Below are positions 1 to 5,012 of a DNA stretch of 5,012 nt, in pieces. The stretch is from Treponema sp. (GTDB lineage Bacteria > Spirochaetota > Spirochaetia > Treponematales > Rectinemataceae). Position 1 is the stretch's first letter. Each line of letters begins with the position of its first letter. The notes beneath the pieces are model-generated. The model had not been told where the DNA came from. It searched no databases and saw only the letters and a program-made list of their open reading frames with translations. A program made the translations under genes and the position numbers. Where the stretch lies: contig JAAYWE010000016.1 in NCBI GenBank assembly GCA_012516755.1, positions 1 to 5,012 of the forward strand, in the 5' to 3' direction.

Positions 1-1749
1 AATCAATTTAAGTCCACGGTCATCAAACTCAGGTTTTCTGTCAACCAGAGCCTCCTCCACCCTATTATACAGAGCGCTGAACATGTCGCTATCTTGCGGG
101 GTACCATTCAAGTCTAGCATCGTTTGACGAAGCTCGTAGAAAAAATTACGCGCCTCTTCTTTATCGGAGAATTCTATACCAGCCGCAAGTATCTTAAGCA
201 CCAACTTGAACACATGCTTCTGCCTTGCCGGAGATACTGCTGCATCGACAGGATCAAATGAATTCTGCTGCAAGTATACCGCATCCAAGAATTCGCTCTT
301 CAGATAGATTACATAATCCTCCAGGCTTGTCCCTTCTTCACCTACAACTTTCATCATTGCGCTTATTTCAGCTCCACGTTCCAAGAATGAATGAGCATAC
401 CTAACAGCAGATTTGGGCATAATTCCATCATACTTGGTCCATGAATCAAGAGGATGGATCGAAGGATATTTGCGCGCATCCGAGCGCTCACGCGAAAGCC
501 CATGAAAAGCACCTACGACTTTGAGCGTCGCCTGTGTCACAGGTTCTTCAAAGTTACCGCCTGCGGGCGAAACCGTTCCTCCGATAGTAAGGGATCCCTC
601 CTTGCCGTTATATAGCCTTACTATACCGGCGCGTTCGTAGAATGCAGCTATAACAGACTCAAGATATGCCGGAAAAGCCTCTTCTCCAGGAATCTCTTCG
701 AGTCGTCCGGACATCTCTCGCATTGCCTGTGCCCAGCGGCTTGTAGAATCGGCAAGAAGAAGCACGTCGAGACCCATTTGTCGGTAGTATTCCGCAATCG
801 TCACAGCCGTATAGACCGAGGCCTCTCGAGCTGCTACGGGCATAGACGAAGTGTTGCAGATAATAACAGTCCGTTCCATCAGAGAGCGGCCAGTCTTTGG
901 ATCGATGATCTGGGGAAATTCCTTGAGTGTTTCGACAACTTCGCCAGCACGCTCGCCACATGCGGCTATCAGCACAATGTCAACCTCGGCATGGCGGCTT
1001 GTTACCTGCTGTAGAACTGTCTTTCCAGCTCCGAAAGGTCCGGGGATACAATAAGTGCCACCTTTTGCTACTGGGAAAAACGTATCTATGATTCGGGTTT
1101 TTGTAACAAGCGGCTCTGAAGGCTTAAGACGCTCGGAATAGCAATCCACGGCTCTCTTTACAGGCCAGGAAAAACTCATTTGGATATGCCTTTTATTTCC
1201 TTTCAAATCCACTACTTCCGCTATCGCCTCATCTACCGTGTAATCGCCTTCCGCCACTATATCTGCAACTTTCCATTCTCCATATAGATCAAAAGGCATC
1301 ATTATGATATGCCGAAAATATCGCTCAGGAACCCAGCCTATACCCATTCCGCGTTTCAGAATATCGCCCTTTTTCAAGATCGGGGTAAAATGCCACTTTA
1401 TATCTCGAGGAAGAGCCTTGAGGTATAGGCCTGGCTCTAAAAAATACCCTATCTTGTTAGCAATCTCCGGCAGAGGGTTTTGTAGTCCATCGTATATCTG
1501 CCCGAGAAGACCCGGACCAAGCTCGACCGATAATAGCTCATTGGTGAACTCTACTCTGTTTCCGACCTTTATACCTTTGGTAATTTCGTAGACCTGAGCC
1601 TGAACGGAAGTACCGCGAATACGAATTACCTCGCTCTTTAGCCTTCTTTCTCCTACCAGGATATAAGCGACCTCATTCATGGTTACAATCCCTTCAGTTT
1701 GGATGGAAACCATATTGCCATTTACTGCGGTGATGAATCCTTCTGTCAT
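1..1749 (-). CDS. atpA: V-type ATP synthase/ATPase subunit A, catalytic (3' end outside window)
   Basis: This is the catalytic nucleotide-binding subunit of the V1 head of a rotary V-type ATPase; it hydrolyses or synthesises ATP at the cytoplasmic face of the membrane. The 583 codons in the window stay open to the left edge, so the stop is missing. Family members are about 580-600 residues, so probably only a few residues are lost. Visible in order: an N-terminal beta-barrel region (about 1-75, including VNGNMVSIQTEG), the non-homologous insert that marks A subunits (about 115-190), the P-loop GPFGAGKT (237-244), the GER motif with presumed catalytic Glu266, the Walker B stretch LLLADSTSRW (Asp334), SGRLEEIPGEEAFPAYLES (347-365) and GGTVSPAGGNFEEPVTQ. 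CGERAGEVVE, rather than the archaeal-type GERGNE, fits spirochaete and chlamydial proteins. The ATG overlaps the stop of the upstream gene (ATGA), and a GGAG lies 7 nt before it. Ion specificity and direction of rotation cannot be read from this subunit. Confidence 0.97.
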   Translation of the reverse strand, partial: MTEGFITAVNGNMVSIQTEGIVTMNEVAYILVGERRLKSEVIRIRGTSVQAQVYEITKGIKVGNRVEFTNELLSVELGPGLLGQIYDGLQNPLPEIANKIGYFLEPGLYLKALPRDIKWHFTPILKKGDILKRGMGIGWVPERYFRHIIMMPFDLYGEWKVADIVAEGDYTVDEAIAEVVDLKGNKRHIQMSFSWPVKRAVDCYSERLKPSEPLVTKTRIIDTFFPVAKGGTYCIPGPFGAGKTVLQQVTSRHAEVDIVLIAACGERAGEVVETLKEFPQIIDPKTGRSLMERTVIICNTSSMPVAAREASVYTAVTIAEYYRQMGLDVLLLADSTSRWAQAMREMSGRLEEIPGEEAFPAYLESVIAAFYERAGIVRLYNGKEGSLTIGGTVSPAGGNFEEPVTQATLKVVGAFHGLSRERSDARKYPSIHPLDSWTKYDGIMPKSAVRYAHSFLERGAEISAMMKVVGEEGTSLEDYVIYLKSEFLDAVYLQQNSFDPVDAAVSPARQKHVFKLVLKILAAGIEFSDKEEARNFFYELRQTMLDLNGTPQDSDMFSALYNRVEEALVDRKPEFDDRGLKLI

Positions 1750-2330
1750 GTTGCTACTCCGGTATCAAAAGCGCTCGCTGCTTCTGCTGCAGCATTTACG
1801 ATATCTTGATATAAGACATTGAATCCTTGCATCCCGCGATTTCTATCGAAGGAAGCAATTCGTGATGCAATAAGCAGTTTCATTTTATATGCTAGAATAT
1901 AATCAAGTTCAAATGCCGAAAGCGCGGAGAGCCTTTCTGTTGCGTTCCATCGTTCGCGCTCTAAGGCAAGCTCGGCTTGGAGCGGATCCGAAGCAGATTG
2001 TGCCGCTTGCGCTGCTTTTAGAGAATCCGGATTCATATCCCCTGGTCTGGTCCATTGGCCAGCATCTTGCTTTGTAGCTCTTGTTCGATAGACTACAAGC
2101 GCATTGCGCAGCCCTCTTTCAAATTCATAATATGACATCAAAAATGGAGATTTCATCATGGAGTCAGAGAACCTGCCATTCCTTGCCTCTTCTACATATA
2201 AGAGAATTTCTAAATCACTTTTATCCATCATCCTGGAGCAGAGTTCATCAAAAGCCTGCATAGAGATGGGAGGGGGTGAGCCAAATGGAAAAGATGTAAG
2301 TGTTGAAGCAAAGTACCAATAATGCTTCAT
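1746..2330 (-). CDS. DUF2764 family protein of the V-type ATPase operon
   Basis: This 194-residue protein is recognised as DUF2764 from its N-terminus (HYWYFASTLTSFPFGSPPPIS, an aromatic stretch followed by a PPP-I-S motif) and from its place between atpE and atpA. Proteins of this family occupy the same slot in Treponema and Chlamydia V-ATPase operons. The sequence looks soluble, with no signal peptide or membrane segment. It is mostly helical in character: a charged central part (about 105-135, rich in Ala, Glu and Arg), then ERLSALSAFELDYILAYKMKLLIASRI (about 132-158), which resembles a long amphipathic helix. The start is 1 nt after the atpE stop; a GGGGAG lies 11 nt upstream of the ATG. 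Its stop overlaps the atpA start, so translational coupling is likely. Its function is not established. Because spirochaete and chlamydial operons of this type lack recognisable C and F genes, a role in the central stalk or in assembly is a reasonable inference, not a demonstration. Confidence 0.9.
   Translation of the reverse strand: MKHYWYFASTLTSFPFGSPPPISMQAFDELCSRMMDKSDLEILLYVEEARNGRFSDSMMKSPFLMSYYEFERGLRNALVVYRTRATKQDAGQWTRPGDMNPDSLKAAQAAQSASDPLQAELALERERWNATERLSALSAFELDYILAYKMKLLIASRIASFDRNRGMQGFNVLYQDIVNAAAEAASAFDTGVAT
1757..1760 (-). promoter_or_regulatory. Ribosome binding site of atpA
   Basis: GGAG lies 7 nt upstream of the atpA ATG, inside the last codons of the DUF2764 gene. Together with the ATGA stop/start overlap it supports this start and suggests coupled translation. 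Confidence 0.7.
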
Positions 2331-2331
2331 T

Positions 2332-2949
2332 TCAATCGAGGCTCCCCGCAGATTCTTTTAGGTATTGAGAAAGGAGCCTGTTTACACGAACCGAAAGCAT
2401 TTGTGCAATGCTGTCTGCAGAAAAGTCATATTGCACCGAGGAACCAGACAAGGCTATTCTGAATCCAGCATCGATTCCATCGTATGGCTTGAATGTGACA
2501 CCTCTTGAGAGTTCCTTGGCAAGTCTTGCAGAAAGAGAACTGTCTATTTTCTCGAGTTGCTCTGGTGGCAAAAGCACTTCGAAATCGCCCGATTGGCCGG
2601 ATGAGAGAATCTTCAAAACTTCAGGGATAACCTGTGCGGCCATTTCCTCATCGAAAGCTTTCTTGATATCGGCGCTGATTGCTGAATCGAGAAAGCGCTG
2701 AACACTTTGGCGCAGAGCAATCATTGTATCCCTAGATGCTTGGAGAAGACTTTCGCGAGAAGCTGCTTCCATTGCATCGATACGTCTCAAAGCCTCAGCT
2801 TGCATCTCCTCAGCGTCTCTCTTAGCGCGCGCTATAATTTCTGCTGCTTCCGATTGAGCTTTTTGGATAATCTGTTCTGCTTGCTGTTTTGCATTTTCGA
2901 TGCCTTCGCTATGAATTCTCTCAAGAAGTTCTTGTAATTGGATCTCCAT
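2332..2949 (-). CDS. atpE: V-type ATP synthase/ATPase subunit E, peripheral stalk
   Basis: Subunit E forms the peripheral stalk that holds the A/B head still against the rotor. The 205-residue protein has the family's two-part shape. Residues about 5-85 form a long charged, Ala/Glu/Gln-rich coiled coil (for example ENAKQQAEQIIQKAQSEAAE), and about 95-200 form a compact C-terminal domain that would contact the head. Length is normal for the family (about 185-210). The similar N-terminal coiled coils of subunit H/G or F-type subunit b are the main confusion risk, but the C-terminal domain and the gene order E, DUF2764, A support E. The ATG at 2949 is preceded by AGAGGGA 6 nt upstream; an ATG 17 nt farther upstream is out of frame. 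This is the first gene visible in the operon, with about 347 nt of non-coding DNA upstream before the divergent tRNA-Gly gene. Confidence 0.92.
   Translation of the reverse strand: MEIQLQELLERIHSEGIENAKQQAEQIIQKAQSEAAEIIARAKRDAEEMQAEALRRIDAMEAASRESLLQASRDTMIALRQSVQRFLDSAISADIKKAFDEEMAAQVIPEVLKILSSGQSGDFEVLLPPEQLEKIDSSLSARLAKELSRGVTFKPYDGIDAGFRIALSGSSVQYDFSADSIAQMLSVRVNRLLSQYLKESAGSLD
2342..2347 (-). promoter_or_regulatory. Possible ribosome binding site of the DUF2764 gene
   Basis: GGGGAG lies 11 nt upstream of the ATG, inside the 3' end of atpE. The spacing is on the long side, so re-initiation by ribosomes ending atpE 1 nt before the ATG may contribute. Confidence 0.5.
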
Positions 2950-2955
2950 ATTAAT

Positions 2956-2962
2956 TCCCTCT
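2956..2962 (-). promoter_or_regulatory. Ribosome binding site of atpE
   Basis: AGAGGGA sits 6 nt upstream of the atpE ATG and fixes that start, because no in-frame alternative nearby has an equally good site. Confidence 0.7.
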
Positions 2963-3116
2963 GCATAAAATCGACAACGGAAGAAAAGGATCGTATCTCA
3001 TCAATGCACTAATATCTACAAGAATATGCTCAGGGAACCAGCAAAAATAAGTCGTCCTCTTCTCAACATCGATAAAATATAGAATTTATTGCCAATATAC
3101 TTGCAAATTGAAATTA

Positions 3117-3145
3117 ATTTTATACTGAAAGATAGATTGGGGCAA
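3117..3145 (-). promoter_or_regulatory. Candidate promoter of the V-ATPase operon
   Basis: Reading leftward: TTGCCC (3145-3140), a 17-bp spacer, then TAAAAT (3122-3117). The -35 matches consensus at 4 of 6 positions and the -10 at 5 of 6. This would give a leader of about 160 nt before atpE. A rival lies closer: TTGCAA (3106-3101), a 19-bp spacer, TATATT (3081-3076). The sequence alone does not decide between them. Confidence 0.35.
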
Positions 3146-3182
3146 GAGCCGGTTTGGCGATTAATGATTAGCGAGAGCCTAC

Positions 3183-3211
3183 TTGACAAGCACAGGATCA
3201 TGCGATTAAAT
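3183..3211 (+). promoter_or_regulatory. Probable sigma-70-type promoter of tRNA-Gly
   Basis: TTGACA (3183-3188, a perfect -35), a 17-bp spacer and TTAAAT (3206-3211, 4 of 6) point toward the tRNA-Gly gene about 80 nt downstream. The bases just after the -10, CGCCC, form a GC-rich discriminator, a known feature of stable-RNA promoters under stringent control. The -10 lies within the inverted repeat GCGATT-A-AATCGC. Confidence 0.6.
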
Positions 3212-3214
3212 CGC
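3202..3214. repeat. Inverted repeat GCGATT-A-AATCGC over a -10 box
   Basis: Perfect 6-bp arms around a single A, covering the -10 and the start of the discriminator of the tRNA-Gly promoter. The left arm block GCGATTAA also occurs 45 bp upstream (3157-3164). It could be an operator; it could also be chance at a promoter. Confidence 0.5.
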
Positions 3215-3296
3215 CCAGGTCGATAAGCTACGAACAAGCAAAAACCAGAGCAGGGCCACCTTTGTCTTTGGTCGTAAGAAGAAACGCGAATTGATT

Positions 3297-3368
3297 GCGA
3301 CCGTCGTATAACGGCTATTACCCCAGCCTTCCAAGCTGGAGACGTGGGTTCGACTCCCATCGGTCGCT
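3297..3368 (+). tRNA. tRNA-Gly(TCC)
   Basis: A full cloverleaf folds by eye. The acceptor stem GCGACCG/CGGTCGC (3297-3303 with 3361-3367) is fully paired. The D stem pairs G-C, T-A and A-T, with one T/T mismatch. The anticodon stem CCAGC/GCTGG encloses loop CTTCCAA, with anticodon TCC at 3330-3332 reading GGA and probably GGG. The variable loop is AGAC. The T stem GTGGG/CCCAT holds the loop TTCGACT. The discriminator base is T, normal for glycine tRNAs. The next bases are TAT, so CCA is not encoded and must be added by a CCA-adding enzyme. No U-tailed terminator follows, so transcription might continue toward icd. Confidence 0.95.
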
Positions 3369-3445
3369 TATATCTTGCATAATATACATAGAATAGAGCA
3401 TCTTGTTCATGCAGAATGCTGCCGTATCTAGCTGATCAGAGTCTG

Positions 3446-3475
3446 TTGCGATAAATATCGCCAATAGATTAAAAT
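3446..3475 (+). promoter_or_regulatory. icd: Candidate promoter of icd
   Basis: TTGCGA (3446-3451, 4 of 6), an 18-bp spacer and TAAAAT (3470-3475, 5 of 6) read toward icd. Initiation near 3482 would give a leader of about 100 nt to the chosen ATG. The -35 overlaps an inverted repeat. Confidence 0.45.
3448..3461. repeat. Inverted repeat GCGATA-AA-TATCGC over the icd -35
   Basis: Perfect 6-bp arms with a 2-nt centre overlap the -35 and spacer of the candidate icd promoter. The half-site GCGAT matches that of the inverted repeat at 3202-3214. Placement is suitable for a repressor or activator site, but no regulator is known from this window. Confidence 0.45.
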
Positions 3476-3478
3476 ATC

Positions 3479-3514
3479 AAAAGATCTTTTGCTTTTCGAT
3501 CGAGATAAAAAGAT
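3479..3514 (+). repeat. Nested inverted repeats in the icd leader
   Basis: AAAAGATCTTTT (3479-3490) is a perfect 12-bp palindrome at the expected transcription start. Its right part ATCTTTT (3484-3490) can also pair with AAAAGAT (3508-3514) to form a 7-bp stem with a 17-nt loop that contains the self-complementary TCGATCGA. These two pairings exclude each other. The stems are AT-rich and weak. Confidence 0.4.
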
Positions 3515-3568
3515 ACTATTTGCTGATGAGGTGCTTGGCTCAGTTTCCCTGGTGAGTATAATGAATTC

Positions 3569-3572
3569 GGGA
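3569..3572 (+). promoter_or_regulatory. icd: Ribosome binding site candidate for icd
   Basis: GGGA lies 9 nt before the ATG at 3582. A rival, GGTGAG (3551-3556), lies only 4 nt before an in-frame ATG at 3561, which would add seven residues (MNSGITI). The two starts cannot be separated with certainty from the sequence. Confidence 0.5.
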
Positions 3573-3581
3573 ATAACGATT

Positions 3582-4802
3582 ATGAAACCAAAAGTAAAGA
3601 CACCTATTGTGGAGCTTGATGGCGATGAGATGACAAGGGTCATCTGGTCGATGATCAAAGAAAAGCTCATTCTCCCCTATATTGATGTCCATCTTGAATA
3701 TTACGACCTTGGTATTGCGAATCGAGATGTGACAAATGATCGAGTCACGATGGACGCGGCTCGAGCCATTGCCAAATATGGGGTAGGAGTCAAATGCGCA
3801 ACCATAACACCGGACTCTGAAAGAGTCAAGGAATATCGCCTCAAGAAAGCATGGCCTTCGCCTAATGCGACTATTAGGGCATATCTTGATGGTACGGTTT
3901 TCCGCAAACCGATCATAGCAAAGAATATAGCCCCAGCTGTCCGCAGCTGGCAGAAGCCCATCATAATAGGAAGGCATGCCTATGGCGATATCTACAAAGC
4001 AGTGGATTTTGTGGTACCAGGTCCGGGCACCGTAAGCCTTGTCTACCAGCCGGCACAACTGGGTATGCCCATTTCTTTCAAGGTTCACGAATTTGAAGGC
4101 CCAGGAGTAGCTATGGGCATACATAATACCGACGCTTCGATCCGTTCCTTTGCCCGAGCTTGTATAGAATATGCACTTTCAGAAAAAACAGATATCTGGT
4201 TTGCGGCTAAGGATACCATTAGCAAGAATTATCATGGACACTTTAAGGAACTATTTGGCGAGGAGATCTCGGCGCGAAGTGCCGATCTAGAAGCCGCTGG
4301 AATTCACTATCGATATATGCTCATTGATGATGCGGTCGCTCAGCTGATGAAGAACGAAGGAGGAATCCTCTGGGCTTGTATGAACTACGATGGCGATGTC
4401 TTTTCCGATATGGTAGCCTCTGGATTTGGCAGCCTTGGCATGATGAGTTCAGTCCTTGTATCTCCTTCAGGAGCTTTCGAATATGAGGCTGCGCACGGTA
4501 CTGTTCGTAGGCACTATTATGAATACCTCAAGGGAAATCCTACGAGCACTAATCCCATTGCGTCTATCTTTGCGTGGACAGGAGCGCTTAGAAAACGTGC
4601 TGAGCTCGATAAAACACCCGAGATAACAATCTTTGCGCAACAGCTTGAAGATACGGCAATTGAACTGATCGAATCGGGTGTGGTCACAAAGGACCTCATA
4701 AACCTTATAAGCCCACCTGCAAAGAGCTTTGAAACAACTGAATCATTTTTGGATAAGATCGATGCTGGCCTCGCCCGGAAGCGAACCGCATTGCAGGCTT
4801 AA
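3582..4802 (+). CDS. icd: NADP-dependent isocitrate dehydrogenase, eukaryotic-like type
   Basis: Oxidatively decarboxylates isocitrate to 2-oxoglutarate with NADP+ and a divalent metal, as a cytoplasmic homodimer; it supplies carbon for glutamate synthesis and NADPH. The 406 residues match the family's usual 400-415. Family similarity begins at once (PIVELDGDEMTRVIW), which is why this ATG is chosen over upstream starts. By comparison with remembered human IDH1: substrate residues Ser93, Asn95, Arg99, Arg108, Arg131 (in GRHAYGD), Tyr138 and Lys210; metal ligands Asp249, Asp272 and Asp276 (NYDGDVFSD); NADP contacts Gln254, Lys257, Arg310, His311 and Asn324 (TSTNPIAS). Arg310 and His311 correspond to the residues that hold the 2'-phosphate, so NADP rather than NAD is expected. 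Two usual motif residues differ: Ala96 for Gly in SPNGT and Arg309 for Thr in HGTVTR. It stands alone on the plus strand, 213 nt after tRNA-Gly. The catalytic set is complete, so an active enzyme is expected. Confidence 0.96.
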   Translation: MKPKVKTPIVELDGDEMTRVIWSMIKEKLILPYIDVHLEYYDLGIANRDVTNDRVTMDAARAIAKYGVGVKCATITPDSERVKEYRLKKAWPSPNATIRAYLDGTVFRKPIIAKNIAPAVRSWQKPIIIGRHAYGDIYKAVDFVVPGPGTVSLVYQPAQLGMPISFKVHEFEGPGVAMGIHNTDASIRSFARACIEYALSEKTDIWFAAKDTISKNYHGHFKELFGEEISARSADLEAAGIHYRYMLIDDAVAQLMKNEGGILWACMNYDGDVFSDMVASGFGSLGMMSSVLVSPSGAFEYEAAHGTVRRHYYEYLKGNPTSTNPIASIFAWTGALRKRAELDKTPEITIFAQQLEDTAIELIESGVVTKDLINLISPPAKSFETTESFLDKIDAGLARKRTALQA

Positions 4803-4937
4803 TTGAAAAGCTAGATCCCTAGATGCTTCAAGTCTTGTGGGTCTAAATACCTTCTACAAGGAAATGACAACAAAGTTCAAGTAACAGAACTCAGGTAACA
4901 ATGGGTATTTGCTAGAGCAATATTATGTAATTCCTTA
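4803..4937. other. Intergenic region between icd and tRNA-Arg
   Basis: About 135 nt between the 3' ends of two converging genes. It has short weak inverted repeats (CTTGT and ACAAG at about 4834-4860; TTGCT-AG-AGCAA near 4908-4919) but no GC-rich stem with a T-run. I cannot name a terminator for either gene. Confidence 0.6.
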
Positions 4938-5011
4938 TGGGATCAGCGCGACTCGAACGCGCGACCTACTGCTTAGAAGGCAGTTGCTCTATCCAGTTGA
5001 GCTATGATCCC
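4938..5011 (-). tRNA. tRNA-Arg(TCT)
   Basis: A 74-nt cloverleaf on the minus strand. The acceptor stem GGGATCA/TGATCCC (5011-5005 with 4945-4939) is fully paired. The D stem is GCTC/GAGC with a loop containing TGG. The anticodon stem ACTGC/GCAGT encloses loop CTTCTAA, with anticodon TCT at 4977-4975 reading AGA and probably AGG. The variable loop is AGGTC and the T arm is GCGCG/CGCGC around TTCGAGT. The discriminator base is A. The next bases are TAA, so CCA is not encoded. Its promoter lies beyond the right edge. Confidence 0.97.
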
Positions 5012-5012
5012 A

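Larger units (their letters stand above)
2950..3296. other. Divergent intergenic region between atpE and tRNA-Gly
   Basis: About 347 nt without a supported gene. The half next to atpE (about 3010-3130) is AT-rich and holds weak minus-strand promoter candidates. The half next to the tRNA holds a strong plus-strand promoter. The block GCGATTAA occurs twice, at 3157-3164 and 3202-3209. An open frame across 3016-3360 on the minus strand is an artefact that runs through the antisense of the tRNA. I see no riboswitch and no terminator. Confidence 0.7.

Noticed and set aside
659..1591. Several open frames of 67-100 codons within the atpA region
   Set aside because: All lie in other frames of a gene whose own frame carries every A-subunit motif.
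3016..3360. Open reading frame of 114 codons on the minus strand upstream of atpE
   Set aside because: Its start and first residues (MGVEPTSPAWKAGVI) are the antisense of the tRNA-Gly gene, a familiar artefact. The rest is AT-rich, carries the promoter regions and resembles no protein family.
3489..3581. Extension of icd to a TTG at 3489
   Set aside because: The added residues have no family similarity, there is no ribosome binding site, and the TTG would lie only a few bases after the likely transcription start.
3540..4124. 194-codon minus-strand open frame opposite icd
   Set aside because: It is fully antisense to a well-conserved coding region and has no recognisable domain.
4803..4937. 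Possible intrinsic terminators after icd or tRNA-Arg
   Set aside because: The inverted repeats are short and poor in GC and lack a T-run in either direction.
3297..5011. The two tRNA genes as possible attachment sites for an integrated element
   Set aside because: No integrase gene is present, and I see no direct repeat of either tRNA 3' end elsewhere in the window; the DNA between them is ordinary core metabolism.

Overview
The window most likely comes from a spirochaete chromosome, closest in character to the Treponema lineage. The basis is the minus-strand gene order, V-type ATPase subunit E, then a DUF2764 protein, then V-type ATPase subunit A. That order is known from spirochaete and chlamydial V-ATPase operons. 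The subunit A protein also carries the bacterial-type CGERAGEVVE signature. Composition looks moderate in GC, and neither tRNA encodes its CCA end. The phylum call is an inference from remembered family features; no database was searched.

Layout. Positions 1-2949 (minus strand) hold the start of a V-ATPase operon in the order atpE, DUF2764 gene, atpA. The genes are packed with a 1-nt gap and a 4-nt ATGA overlap. atpA runs off the left edge, probably only a few codons short of its end. Positions 2950-3296 are a divergent intergenic region. It has a weak candidate promoter reading left into the ATPase operon and a strong one (TTGACA, 17-bp spacer, TTAAAT) reading right into a tRNA-Gly(TCC) gene at 3297-3368. 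A short leader with a candidate promoter and several inverted repeats follows. Next is icd (3582-4802, plus strand), an NADP-dependent isocitrate dehydrogenase of the eukaryotic-like type. After about 135 nt with no clear signal, a tRNA-Arg(TCT) gene lies on the minus strand at 4938-5011.

How the parts relate. Subunits A and E are the catalytic and peripheral-stalk parts of the rotary ATPase. The DUF2764 protein sits between them and has no assigned function. icd is a separate plus-strand unit that makes 2-oxoglutarate and NADPH. I see no cassette, mobile element or CRISPR array, and no clearly new system. The points most worth a second look are the DUF2764 protein and a family of GCGAT-based inverted repeats that overlap two of the candidate promoters.
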